64,000 nt of DNA, from positions 74,526-138,525 of the forward strand of contig CAZKAP010000001.1 in NCBI GenBank assembly GCA_964550895.1, given 5' to 3'. The notes under the pieces were generated by a model that searched no databases, was not told the origin of the DNA, and saw nothing but the letters and a program-made list of their open reading frames with translations. This document shows positions 43,464 through 51,585 of the stretch, piece after piece (positions within the stretch are counted from its first letter, which is position 1; every line of letters starts with the position of its first letter). This stretch comes from CAZKAP01 sp964550895 (GTDB lineage Bacteria > Bacteroidota > Bacteroidia > Flavobacteriales > Flavobacteriaceae). Position numbers and translations under genes: made by a program.

Positions 43464-43495
43464 TTTGCTCAGGAGGGTACTGTGCTCTATTTTTG
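43464..43495 (+). promoter_or_regulatory. Complete promoter of the sdhCAB operon
   Basis: TTTG at 43464-43467 (-33 box) and TATTTTTG at 43488-43495 (-7 box) are separated by 20 bases, matching the Bacteroidota sigma-A consensus TTTG-N(17-23)-TAnnTTTG in every fixed position. The sdhC ATG follows 20 bases later. Confidence 0.72.
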
Positions 43496-43515
43496 TTAAA
43501 AACTGTGTATAACTA

Positions 43516-44187
43516 ATGAGTGCCAAGACCTCTTCCTCCCTGTTACGCAAGATTGTAATGGCTCTTTCGGGGCTTTTTCTAATCTCGTTCCTGCTCTTGC
43601 ATTTCACCATTAACTTAACATCGGTAGTCTCGCCGGAGCTGTTTAATCAGTGGTCGCACTTCATGGGATATAACCCGATCGTTCAGTTCGTTTTGCAGCC
43701 GGTACTGATTGCCGGAGTGGTAGTGCACTTCGTGATGGGTTTCGTGCTGGAGGCTCAGAACCGCAGGGCCCGTGGTCCTCAGGGATATGCCCGTTACAAC
43801 GGAGGAGCCAATGCCTCCTGGGTGTCGCGCAATATGCTACTTACCGGAGCCGTGGTACTCGCCTTCCTCGGGCTGCATTTTTACGATTTCTGGGTTCATG
43901 AAATGGACTACAAATACGTCAAAGTACTGGAAGAGAACCCGACGAGGTACTATGCCGAAACCGTGGAGAAGTTTGCCCCATTCTGGAGAACCATCATATA
44001 TGTTCTCTCGTTTGGCCTGCTGTCTCTGCACTTGTGGCATGGCTTTGCCTCATCGCTTCAAACGGCGGGATTCAGCAACAAATACACGGCCGGTGCCGTC
44101 CGGTTCGCCAAGGCGTTTGCCCTGGTGATTCCCTTCGGTTTCGCCTTTATCGCGATTTACCACCACCTTAATCCTTTAACGCATTAA
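43516..44187 (+). CDS. sdhC: Succinate dehydrogenase cytochrome b subunit
   Basis: A 223-residue membrane anchor with five hydrophobic helices, the single-subunit type B (di-haem) form found in Bacteroidota; no separate sdhD is present. Probable haem-ligand histidines occur in LLLHFTINLTSV, VVHFVMGFVLE, FLGLHFYDFWVHE and LLSLHLWHGFASSLQ. It passes electrons between the Fe-S subunit and menaquinone. It begins the sdhCAB operon 20 bases after a strong promoter; sdhA follows after three bases. Confidence 0.93.
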   Translation: MSAKTSSSLLRKIVMALSGLFLISFLLLHFTINLTSVVSPELFNQWSHFMGYNPIVQFVLQPVLIAGVVVHFVMGFVLEAQNRRARGPQGYARYNGGANASWVSRNMLLTGAVVLAFLGLHFYDFWVHEMDYKYVKVLEENPTRYYAETVEKFAPFWRTIIYVLSFGLLSLHLWHGFASSLQTAGFSNKYTAGAVRFAKAFALVIPFGFAFIAIYHHLNPLTH

Positions 44188-44190
44188 TCC

Positions 44191-46212
44191 ATGGCAACAC
44201 TAGACGCCAAATCCGTGCTCGAATCCAAAGTCCCTGCCGGCCCCCTGGCCGATAAATGGACCAAGCATAAGAATGAAATCGACCTGGTGAATCCCGCCAA
44301 CAAGCGGAACATCGACGTTATCGTCGTGGGCACGGGCCTGGCCGGGGGTTCGGCTGCGGCTACCCTGGCGGAACTGGGGTACAATGTCAAGACCTTTTGC
44401 TATCAGGATTCACCCCGAAGGGCGCATTCCATAGCGGCCCAGGGAGGAGTAAACGCGGCAAAGAATTACCAGGGAGATGGCGACAGCGTATACCGCCTCT
44501 TCTACGACACCGTTAAGGGCGGTGATTACCGTTCCCGGGAGGCCAATGTGTACCGCCTGGCCGAGGTGTCCACCAATATCATCGACCAGTGCGTGGCCCA
44601 GGGAGTTCCCTTCGCCCGCGAGTACGGAGGGCTGCTCGATAACCGTTCCTTCGGAGGAGTACTGGTATCCCGGACCTTCTATGCAAAAGGGCAGACGGGT
44701 CAGCAATTGCTGCTGGGAGCCTATGCAGCCATGAACCGGCAGATACAGAGGGGAAAAATTAAATCCTATACTCGTCATGAGATGCTGGATGTGGTACTGG
44801 TGGATGGCAAGGCCCGTGGCATCATTGCCCGCGACCTGATCTCCGGTGAAATCACCCGTCACAGTGCCCATGCGGTCGTTATCGCAACGGGCGGATACGG
44901 CAATCTGTTCTTCCTCTCTACCTATTGTATGGGGGCCAATGTTACGGCCGCCTGGAAGACCCATAAGAAAGGTGCATTCTTCGCGAATCCCTGCTTTACG
45001 CAGATCCATCCTACCTGCATACCGGTTTCGGGAGACCATCAGTCCAAGCTAACGCTGATGTCCGAGTCCCTGAGGAACGACGGGCGCATTTGGGTGCCCG
45101 CCAAGCTTGAAGATGCGGAGGCGATCCGCACAGGAAAGCTCAGGCCCACCGAAATTCCCGAGGAAGACCGGGATTATTATCTCGAACGCCGATATCCCGC
45201 CTTCGGAAATCTGGTGCCCCGCGACGTGGCATCCCGAGCGGCCAAGGAGCGTTGCGATGCCGGCTTCGGTGTGAACAAGACCGGTGAGGCGGTATACCTG
45301 GACTTCGATGCCGCCATCATGCGTTATGGAAGGGAAAAGGCCATGACCTCAGGTATGAAAGACCCCAGCGATAAAGTCGTTCGCAAGCTGGGCGAAGAAA
45401 TCGTCGAGGCCAAGTACGGTAACCTCTTCCAGATGTACGAGAAAATTGTGGATGAGAACCCCTACAAGACCCCCATGATGATCTATCCGGCCGTTCACTA
45501 CACCATGGGTGGATTGTGGGTCGACTACAACCTGCAGACGACCATACCGGGATGCTACGCTGCCGGGGAGGCTAACTTCAGCGACCACGGGGCGAACCGA
45601 CTGGGAGCGTCTGCACTGATGCAGGGGCTGGCCGATGGCTACTTCGTATTGCCATATACCATAGGGGATTACCTGTCGGACGAAATTCGAACGGGCCCTA
45701 TTCCTTCGGACACCCCGGAATTTGATGAAGCGGAGAAGGCCGTGGTCGACCGCCTGCAGAAAATGATGTCCGGTTCCGGTAAGCATTCGGTGGACTTCTA
45801 TCACAAGAGGCTAGGGAAGATCATGTGGGATAAATGCGGTATGTCCCGAAACGCCCAAGGCCTCAGGGAAGCGATGGATGAAATCCGGGAGCTTCGGGAA
45901 GATTTCTGGGCCAACGTCAAGATACCCGGTGAATTGTACTCGAAGAATCAGGAGCTGGAGAAAGCCGGACGGGTAGCCGACTTCCTCGAGTTAGGAGAAC
46001 TCTTCGCCAAGGATGCCCTGGAGCGCAACGAGTCCTGTGGCGGGCACTTCAGAGAAGAATATCAGACCCCGGAAGGGGAAGCGCTCAGAGACGATGAAAA
46101 CTATCGCTTCGTCTCGGCCTGGGAATACACAGGAGACCCCAGGGAATCACGGCTGCATAAAGAAGAACTGGAATTTGAAAACATCGAGCTCAAGACGAGG
46201 TCGTACAAATAA
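44191..46212 (+). CDS. sdhA: Succinate dehydrogenase/fumarate reductase flavoprotein subunit
   Basis: A 673-residue FAD subunit oxidising succinate to fumarate. VVGTGLAGGSAAATLAELGY binds FAD; RRAHSIAAQGGVNAAKNY contains the His covalently attached to FAD; THKKGAFFANPCFTQIHPT, HYTMGGLWVDYNLQT and GEANFSDHGANRLGASALMQ complete the active site (some given in part). The length is typical of the type B enzymes. The gene is followed after five bases by sdhB. Confidence 0.96.
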   Translation: MATLDAKSVLESKVPAGPLADKWTKHKNEIDLVNPANKRNIDVIVVGTGLAGGSAAATLAELGYNVKTFCYQDSPRRAHSIAAQGGVNAAKNYQGDGDSVYRLFYDTVKGGDYRSREANVYRLAEVSTNIIDQCVAQGVPFAREYGGLLDNRSFGGVLVSRTFYAKGQTGQQLLLGAYAAMNRQIQRGKIKSYTRHEMLDVVLVDGKARGIIARDLISGEITRHSAHAVVIATGGYGNLFFLSTYCMGANVTAAWKTHKKGAFFANPCFTQIHPTCIPVSGDHQSKLTLMSESLRNDGRIWVPAKLEDAEAIRTGKLRPTEIPEEDRDYYLERRYPAFGNLVPRDVASRAAKERCDAGFGVNKTGEAVYLDFDAAIMRYGREKAMTSGMKDPSDKVVRKLGEEIVEAKYGNLFQMYEKIVDENPYKTPMMIYPAVHYTMGGLWVDYNLQTTIPGCYAAGEANFSDHGANRLGASALMQGLADGYFVLPYTIGDYLSDEIRTGPIPSDTPEFDEAEKAVVDRLQKMMSGSGKHSVDFYHKRLGKIMWDKCGMSRNAQGLREAMDEIRELREDFWANVKIPGELYSKNQELEKAGRVADFLELGELFAKDALERNESCGGHFREEYQTPEGEALRDDENYRFVSAWEYTGDPRESRLHKEELEFENIELKTRSYK

Positions 46213-46217
46213 TTGCT

Positions 46218-46964
46218 ATGAAAATCAATCTCAAGATCTGGCGCCAGAACAGCGCTAAAGAAAAAGGGAAGCTGGTTAGTTATAAATTGGACAATGTCGA
46301 GGAGGATATGTCTTTCCTTGAGATGCTGGATGTACTGAACGAGGAGTTGATTGCCAAGGGTGAGACCCCGGTGGAGTTCGACCACGACTGCCGGGAAGGC
46401 ATCTGCGGCACCTGCTCCATGATGATTAACGGCAGACCTCACGGTCCGGATCGCCGCATCACCGTATGCCAGCTGCACATGCGCAGCTTTAAAAACGGTG
46501 ACACCATCACCATTGAACCGTTCAGGGCCCGGGCATTTCCCGTTGTTAAGGATCTGATCGTAGATCGATCGGCCTTCGATCGCATACAGCAGGCCGGAGG
46601 CTATATATCCGTGAATACATCGGGCCGTCCCGTGGATGCCAACGCTATCCCCATTGAAAAAGAAAAGGCTGATATGTCATTCAATGCAGCTACCTGCATC
46701 GGATGTGGAGCCTGTGTGGCCGCCTGCAAGAACGCCAGCGCCATGCTGTTCACTTCAGCCAAAGTGTCTCAGTTTGCCCTGCTTCCGCAGGGTCAGGTAG
46801 AGGCCTCCGAACGGGTAATGAACATGGTCCGGCAAATGGATCTGGAAGGTTTCGGAAACTGCACCAACACCGGTGCCTGCGAAATAGAATGTCCCAAGGG
46901 AATCTCCCTTGAGAATATCGCACGCATGAACCGGGAATACTACAAGGCCGCGATCAACCCCTGA
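46218..46964 (+). CDS. sdhB: Succinate dehydrogenase iron-sulfur subunit
   Basis: A 248-residue protein carrying three clusters. The N-terminal 2Fe-2S site has CREGICGTCSMMING and the later VCQLHM Cys. The C-terminal ferredoxin domain has CIGCGACVAACKNASAMLF and CTNTGACEIECPKGI for the 4Fe-4S and 3Fe-4S centres. It links SdhA to the haem-containing SdhC. A rho-independent terminator follows 25 bases after the stop. Confidence 0.96.
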   Translation: MKINLKIWRQNSAKEKGKLVSYKLDNVEEDMSFLEMLDVLNEELIAKGETPVEFDHDCREGICGTCSMMINGRPHGPDRRITVCQLHMRSFKNGDTITIEPFRARAFPVVKDLIVDRSAFDRIQQAGGYISVNTSGRPVDANAIPIEKEKADMSFNAATCIGCGACVAACKNASAMLFTSAKVSQFALLPQGQVEASERVMNMVRQMDLEGFGNCTNTGACEIECPKGISLENIARMNREYYKAAINP

Positions 46965-46989
46965 TCGATCGCTTACCGGTCAAAAAAAG

Positions 46990-47016
46990 AGCGGCCCAAC
47001 AAGGCCGCTTTTCTTA
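46990..47016 (+). terminator. Rho-independent terminator of sdhCAB
   Basis: AGCGGCC (46990-46996), loop CAACAA and GGCCGCT (47003-47009) form a 7-bp GC-rich hairpin followed by TTTTCTT and preceded by seven A, so it could also act on the other strand. Confidence 0.88.
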
Positions 47017-47095
47017 TTCCCTTTTTCATAAGCGCGCTTCCCTAAGGATGCGCTAATCCCTTTCAATCTGTCCTGATTTACGGGATAGGGAGGAG

Positions 47096-47112
47096 GCAGC
47101 TCTGTGAGCTGC
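47096..47112. repeat. Perfect short hairpin GCAGCTC-TGT-GAGCTGC
   Basis: A 7-bp perfect stem with a 3-base loop, 17 bases beyond the stop of the small minus-strand reading frame. It lacks a T-run on either strand, so it is not a standard terminator. Confidence 0.5.
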
Positions 47113-47129
47113 AATCCATACGATTTTAA

Positions 47130-47240
47130 TTACAACATGAACAATTTACGCATCAGGCGGATGATCCCAGCGTAAAATTCATTCCTCGGTGCCCGGGCAC
47201 CATGATCCCCTGTACCGCGGGGGTAGTCAGTAGTAGGCAT
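47130..47240 (-). CDS. Possible 36-residue small protein
   Basis: An ATG-to-TAA frame of 36 codons in the long spacer after sdhB. The N-terminal half is polar and Gly/Pro/Arg-rich (MPTTDYPRGTGDHG) and the C-terminal half (FYAGIIRLMRKLFML) could form a basic amphipathic helix. Twenty bases upstream lies TATCTTAC with TTTG a further 20 bases back (47289-47292), a weak but properly spaced promoter. There is no homology evidence available here; it may be a chance frame. Confidence 0.4.
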   Translation of the reverse strand: MPTTDYPRGTGDHGARAPRNEFYAGIIRLMRKLFML

Positions 47241-47384
47241 AGCGTTTGGTTTAGTTTGACGTAAGATAATATTATTTAAGAATTACCGCAAAGGTATGAG
47301 ATAAGTTTTCCACAAATTAATATTTGTTGTCTGTGAAATGAAAGTTGTTGTGAAGTATTTAACTGACTATAGGTAACATATGGA

Positions 47385-48041
47385 TTATTCGATTACCATT
47401 TCGGGTACATCCGACGGAACCACCAGCGATCCTGAGGTCGCCTTTCTGATGTCATCCACACTTACCCCAGGGGCTCTTTCCAGTAGGTAAAACGCCCCAT
47501 CGCGAATCTCCAGGACCGCAAGGTTCGTCACCACCTTGCGCACACAGCCCACACCCGTTAAGGGCAAAGTACATTCCGGAAGTAACTTGGACTCCCCTTT
47601 CTTATTGGTGTGCATCATAGCCACGATGATGTCATCAGCCGAAGCCACCAGATCCATGGCCCCTCCCATGCCCTTAACCATCTTCCCCGGAATTTTCCAA
47701 TTGGCGATGTCGCCCTTCTCGGATACCTCCATGGCACCGAGTATGGTCAGATCGACGTGCTTTCCACGGATCATGCCGAAACTGAGGGCCGAGTCGAAGA
47801 AGGCCGCTCCGGGCAGGGTGGTTATCGTTTGCTTGCCGGCGTTGATGATGTCCGCGTCCTCTTCCCCCTCCAGCGGAAAGGGGCCCATGCCCAGCACACC
47901 GTTCTCGCTCTGAAACTCCACTGAGATATCTCCGGGTATGAAATTGGCCACCAGCGTAGGTATGCCGATTCCCAGGTTCACGTAATATCCATCCTTGACC
48001 TCCCTGGCAATCCGCCTGGCTATTCCATTCTTATCAAGCAT
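47385..48041 (-). CDS. scoB: 3-oxoacid CoA-transferase, subunit B
   Basis: A 218-residue B subunit. DGYYVNLGIGIPTLVANF and FQSENGVLGMGPFP, which contains the catalytic Glu that forms the enzyme-CoA thioester, are followed by KQTITTLPGAAFFDSALSFGMIRGGH-like segments. With subunit A it moves CoA from succinyl-CoA to acetoacetate or a related acid. The ATG at 48041 gives the family start MLDKNGIARRIA; a longer frame to 48215 lies inside scoA and is not conserved. Confidence 0.92.
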   Translation of the reverse strand: MLDKNGIARRIAREVKDGYYVNLGIGIPTLVANFIPGDISVEFQSENGVLGMGPFPLEGEEDADIINAGKQTITTLPGAAFFDSALSFGMIRGKHVDLTILGAMEVSEKGDIANWKIPGKMVKGMGGAMDLVASADDIIVAMMHTNKKGESKLLPECTLPLTGVGCVRKVVTNLAVLEIRDGAFYLLERAPGVSVDDIRKATSGSLVVPSDVPEMVIE

Positions 48042-48043
48042 CA

Positions 48044-48745
48044 CTAACTTCTTTTGGTCACCGTTCGCTGTTCGATTCGTTTCTCGTACTTCATCCCCTG
48101 GAATATGCGATTGACGAATATCCCCGGTATGTGGATCTGGTTCGGATCCAATGCCCCGGCAGGCAGCAGTTGTTCCACCTCGGCAACGGTTATCCGGCCG
48201 GCTCCGCACATGCATGCGTTAAAGTTGCGTGCCGTACCCTTGAAAACCAGGTTCCCCGCCTCGTCTCCCTTCCATGCCTTGACTATGGCAAAGTCCGCTT
48301 CGTAGGCCCTTTCCATCAAATGAGGCACCCCGTTAAACTCCCGTACTTCCTTGCCCTCGGCGACCTCCGTGCCGAAGCCCGCTGGGGTGTAGAAGGCGGG
48401 AATTCCCACCTGGGCCGCACGGCACTTCTCGGCCAGCGTTCCCTGGGGAGTGAGTTCTACCTCCAGCTCTCCGCTGAGCATCTGGCGCTCAAACTCGTCG
48501 TTCTCCCCCACATAGGACGAAATCATCTTTCGAATTTGCTTTTTCTGCAGCAGCAGGCCCAGGCCGAAATCGTCCACCCCGGCATTATTGCTGATGCAGG
48601 TCAGATCCCGGACGCCCATCTTCACCAGTTCGGCTATACAGTTCTCCGGAATACCGCAGAGACCGAATCCTCCGAGCATGATGGTCTGTCCGTCCTGAAT
48701 ACCTTCCAGAGCTTCTTCGGCCCCGGATACCCTCTTCAGTATCAT
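48044..48745 (-). CDS. scoA: 3-oxoacid CoA-transferase, subunit A
   Basis: A 233-residue A subunit: GQTIMLGGFGLCGIPENCI (CoA-binding GGFGLCGxPE), ISNNAGVDDFGLGLLL, SYVGENDEFERQ, ELTPQGTLAEKCRA and FYTPAGFGTEVAEGKE. It starts two bases after the penicillin-binding protein stop and is followed two bases later by subunit B, so the CoA-transferase shares an operon with envelope genes, an odd but not unheard-of arrangement. Confidence 0.94.
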   Translation of the reverse strand: MILKRVSGAEEALEGIQDGQTIMLGGFGLCGIPENCIAELVKMGVRDLTCISNNAGVDDFGLGLLLQKKQIRKMISSYVGENDEFERQMLSGELEVELTPQGTLAEKCRAAQVGIPAFYTPAGFGTEVAEGKEVREFNGVPHLMERAYEADFAIVKAWKGDEAGNLVFKGTARNFNACMCGAGRITVAEVEQLLPAGALDPNQIHIPGIFVNRIFQGMKYEKRIEQRTVTKRS

Positions 48746-48747
48746 AT

Positions 48748-51075
48748 CTAGAAATCTAAGTCCTCAAGATCGTCTTCCAGGTCAATCACCTCCGCTTGTT
48801 CTTCCTTAAGCTTGGCACAATCGATTGCAATACTCAGGAACTCCGGTTCGGGGAAAGCCGCCCTCGAGATTCCGAGTTCCTTCCTGTCGTAATTCTTCTT
48901 CATATACAAGGCCCAGATGGGCAGGGCCATGGTAGCTCCCTGACCATAGGCACTGTTGTCGAAGTGCACCGAGCGATCTTCTCCTCCTACCCAGACCCCG
49001 GTCACCAGATTGGGTACCATACCAACAAACCAACCGTCACTCTGGTTTTGGGTAGTCCCCGTTTTACCCGCAATGGGATTGGTAAAGTTGTAGGGATAGC
49101 CCGTAACCACCTCCTTATACACCTGGTTGTTCTCCATGGAGCGGTGCTTGAGGCGGGCACCCGATCCCGACTCCGTAACGCCTTCCATCAGATTCAGCAT
49201 CACATAGGCGATCTCCTTACTCAGCACATCCCGGGTCTCCGGGGTGTATTCAAAGAGCACCGTTCCGTTTTTATCCTCGATACGGGTCACCATTACGGGC
49301 TTGACATACACGCCCTGATTGGCGAAGGTACCGTACGCTCCGACGAGCTCGTACACATTGAATTCAGGAACTCCGAGGGCGATGGAGGGCACCTCAGGTA
49401 TCTCGCGCTCCAGGCCCATGTTCCTGGCCAGGGACACTACCGATGCGGGGCCCACCTTGTCGATGAGTTGGGCGGTAACCGTATTCACCGAACTCGCCAG
49501 GGCCTGCTTCAAGGTCAGGTATTTCAGGGAGTACTTGCCGTTTGAATTCTTGGGGCACCAGGCCTCCATATTACCGTGCTTACCGGCTTCAATACAATAC
49601 TGGTTATCCGGCAGGCTGTCGCAGGGAGAAAGCCTCAGCTGGTCGATCACCGTAGCATAGACAAACGGCTTGAAGGTCGACCCTACCTGTCGTGCCCCCT
49701 GAATCACGTTGTCGTACTGAAAGTGTTTGTAGTCCACTCCTCCGACCCAGGCCTTGATATGGCCGGTCTGGGGCTCCATGGACATCATGGCAGTCCGGAG
49801 GAAGGTCTTGTAATACAAGATCGAATCCATAGGGGACATTAGGGTGTCCTTCTCGAAGGAATCACTATTCCAGTCGAATACAATCATATCCGTCTTTTTC
49901 TTGAACTCAGCCCGGATTTGTTTCTCTGATTTCCCCTGACTCTTCATCGACTTCCAGCGGGAGCTGTTCTTCATGGCACGTTCCACTATGTTGTCGATCT
50001 CACTCTGCTCCAGCTCAAGGAAGGGTGTGGTGGGGTTGCGCTTTTTTGTGTTTTGGTGGAAAAACTCGGCCTGCAGGTTCTTCATGTGTTCCTCTACGGC
50101 CTCTTCCGCATGCTTCTGCAAGCGGGAATCAATGGTCGTATAAATCTTGAGTCCGTCCTGATACACGTTGTATTTACTGCCGTCTCTCTTCGGATTCTCA
50201 TTAACCCAGTCGCGCAGCCATCGCTGCATATACATCCGAAAGTAGGTCGCCAGTCCTTCCCGGTGGGACTCGGGATTGAAGTTGATCCTCATGGGAAGCT
50301 TCTGCAGCGAGTCTTTGTCCGTGTCGCTCAGGTAGCCGTACTTGGCCATCTGGCTTAACACAGTGTTCCTCCTATTGAACACCAGATCTTCCCGACGTAT
50401 CGGATTGTACAGGGAAGAGTTCTTCAGCATGCCCACGAGCACAGCGGATTCCTCCACCCTCAGCTCTCCGGGTTCCTTGCCGAAGTAGATCCGGGCGGCA
50501 GAGCGGATTCCGTCAGCATTGTAATTAAAATCGTAGATATTCATGTACATGGCTACGATTTCTTCCTTGGTGTAGTTTCTCTCAAGCCGGACAGCGATTA
50601 CCCACTCTTTGATCTTCTGCATCAGGGCTTCGGTCTTATTCCGGCTCCTGACACCGACGAACAGCTGGCGCGAAAGCTGCTGAGAAATGGTGCTGGCTCC
50701 TCCCTTCTTACCCAGGAAGGCGAATGCCCTCAGGGTACCCCTCAAATCGATGCCCGCGTGCTTGTAATAGCGGGCGTCTTCCGTGGCGACCAAGGCCTGG
50801 ACCAGGCTCTCCGGCAGCTCCTCATAGGACACCGGAGTACGGTTGTCGTTCAGGTATAGCTTTCCAAGAGTCGCCCCGTCAGAAGACAGGAATTCCGAAG
50901 CCAGATTCGTATCGGGATTCTCCAGATGCTTGAAAGGTGGCATATAGCCGAATGCTCCATAAGCGGCAAGGGTAAAAATCAGCACCACGGACAGTACCGA
51001 CACCCCGAACAATATCCAGAAGACCTTGATATAGGTCCAGTATTTTTTAGCCATGTACCAGAATAACTTATTCAT
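48748..51075 (-). CDS. Class A penicillin-binding protein (PBP1A-like)
   Basis: A 775-residue bifunctional peptidoglycan synthase. One membrane anchor (about 15-45), then a GT51 glycosyltransferase domain with ATEDARYYKHAGIDLRG (catalytic Glu) and GGASTISQQLSRQL, then a transpeptidase with the nucleophile Ser in GSTFKPFVYA, SSVNT and GKTGTTQNQSDGWFVG. All active-site motifs are intact. The C-terminal tail is acidic. It lies three bases after gldH in an operon with ricT/yaaT. Confidence 0.94.
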   Translation of the reverse strand: MNKLFWYMAKKYWTYIKVFWILFGVSVLSVVLIFTLAAYGAFGYMPPFKHLENPDTNLASEFLSSDGATLGKLYLNDNRTPVSYEELPESLVQALVATEDARYYKHAGIDLRGTLRAFAFLGKKGGASTISQQLSRQLFVGVRSRNKTEALMQKIKEWVIAVRLERNYTKEEIVAMYMNIYDFNYNADGIRSAARIYFGKEPGELRVEESAVLVGMLKNSSLYNPIRREDLVFNRRNTVLSQMAKYGYLSDTDKDSLQKLPMRINFNPESHREGLATYFRMYMQRWLRDWVNENPKRDGSKYNVYQDGLKIYTTIDSRLQKHAEEAVEEHMKNLQAEFFHQNTKKRNPTTPFLELEQSEIDNIVERAMKNSSRWKSMKSQGKSEKQIRAEFKKKTDMIVFDWNSDSFEKDTLMSPMDSILYYKTFLRTAMMSMEPQTGHIKAWVGGVDYKHFQYDNVIQGARQVGSTFKPFVYATVIDQLRLSPCDSLPDNQYCIEAGKHGNMEAWCPKNSNGKYSLKYLTLKQALASSVNTVTAQLIDKVGPASVVSLARNMGLEREIPEVPSIALGVPEFNVYELVGAYGTFANQGVYVKPVMVTRIEDKNGTVLFEYTPETRDVLSKEIAYVMLNLMEGVTESGSGARLKHRSMENNQVYKEVVTGYPYNFTNPIAGKTGTTQNQSDGWFVGMVPNLVTGVWVGGEDRSVHFDNSAYGQGATMALPIWALYMKKNYDRKELGISRAAFPEPEFLSIAIDCAKLKEEQAEVIDLEDDLEDLDF

Positions 51076-51078
51076 TTC

Positions 51079-51585
51079 TTACTTACTGCGTTCAATTTCC
51101 AGGCCAAGATGGGTCACACCCCTGAGCACATCCACACCTTCTACCTCGCCATTGCGCCTCATCGCGTGACGTATGCGGAAGCGGTACGTACCCGGTTCGC
51201 TGAAAACCTTTCGTTCCCGGAACCAGAGTTTGCTCTCCTTCAGGCTTCCTACACCGCTGCCCAGCCAGGTGCCGTCCGGGGCGGCCATTTCGTATTCGAG
51301 CGTGTCCTTTTGACCCCTTCCGCTGGGATCCACAACGCTGGTAATCAAAAATAAATTACTAAACGGATAGTCCAAGTCGTTGCGCACGTGTATGTAGCAA
51401 TCGAACGGATGAACCGTGTCCTGAATTTCAACGAAAAAATCCAGCGTATCTTTTGCGCTCCAGCCTTCCGATGGCAGATCTCTGAATTCCGAATACAGGA
51501 TGTGCTCGGTGCATCCGACATTCCAAAGGCCCGCCAGGGCAATGACCCACAGCCAGCGGCTATGCTTTCTTTTGGTTCCTGGCAC
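51079..51585 (-). CDS. gldH: Gliding motility lipoprotein GldH (GTG start)
   Basis: A lipoprotein of about 168 residues. After WLWVIALAGLWNVGC (lipid Cys near residue 25) the mature part, TEHILYSEFRDLPSEGWSA, DTLDFFVEIQD and GTYRFRIRHAMR, matches GldH, needed for gliding and type IX secretion-linked motility in Flavobacterium. No ATG fits: the long in-frame extension to 51732 lies inside the preceding gene and is Pro/Thr-rich. A GTG at 51585 gives a normal signal peptide and overlaps that gene by 26 bases. Confidence 0.85.
   Translation of the reverse strand: MPGTKRKHSRWLWVIALAGLWNVGCTEHILYSEFRDLPSEGWSAKDTLDFFVEIQDTVHPFDCYIHVRNDLDYPFSNLFLITSVVDPSGRGQKDTLEYEMAAPDGTWLGSGVGSLKESKLWFRERKVFSEPGTYRFRIRHAMRRNGEVEGVDVLRGVTHLGLEIERSK

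Larger units (their letters stand above)
46965..47384. other. 420-base intergenic region after sdhB
   Basis: The only gap over 300 bases. It holds the sdh terminator, a hairpin at 47096-47112, a possible 36-codon minus-strand gene with a promoter-like element, and an AT-rich stretch (47265-47384) that ends at the stop codon of the CoA-transferase operon. No tRNA-like or known riboswitch structure is recognised. Confidence 0.7.

Noticed and set aside
48042..48215. N-terminal extension of the CoA-transferase subunit B
   Set aside because: Fifty-eight Arg/Thr-rich residues inside scoA; the family begins at MLDKNGIA.
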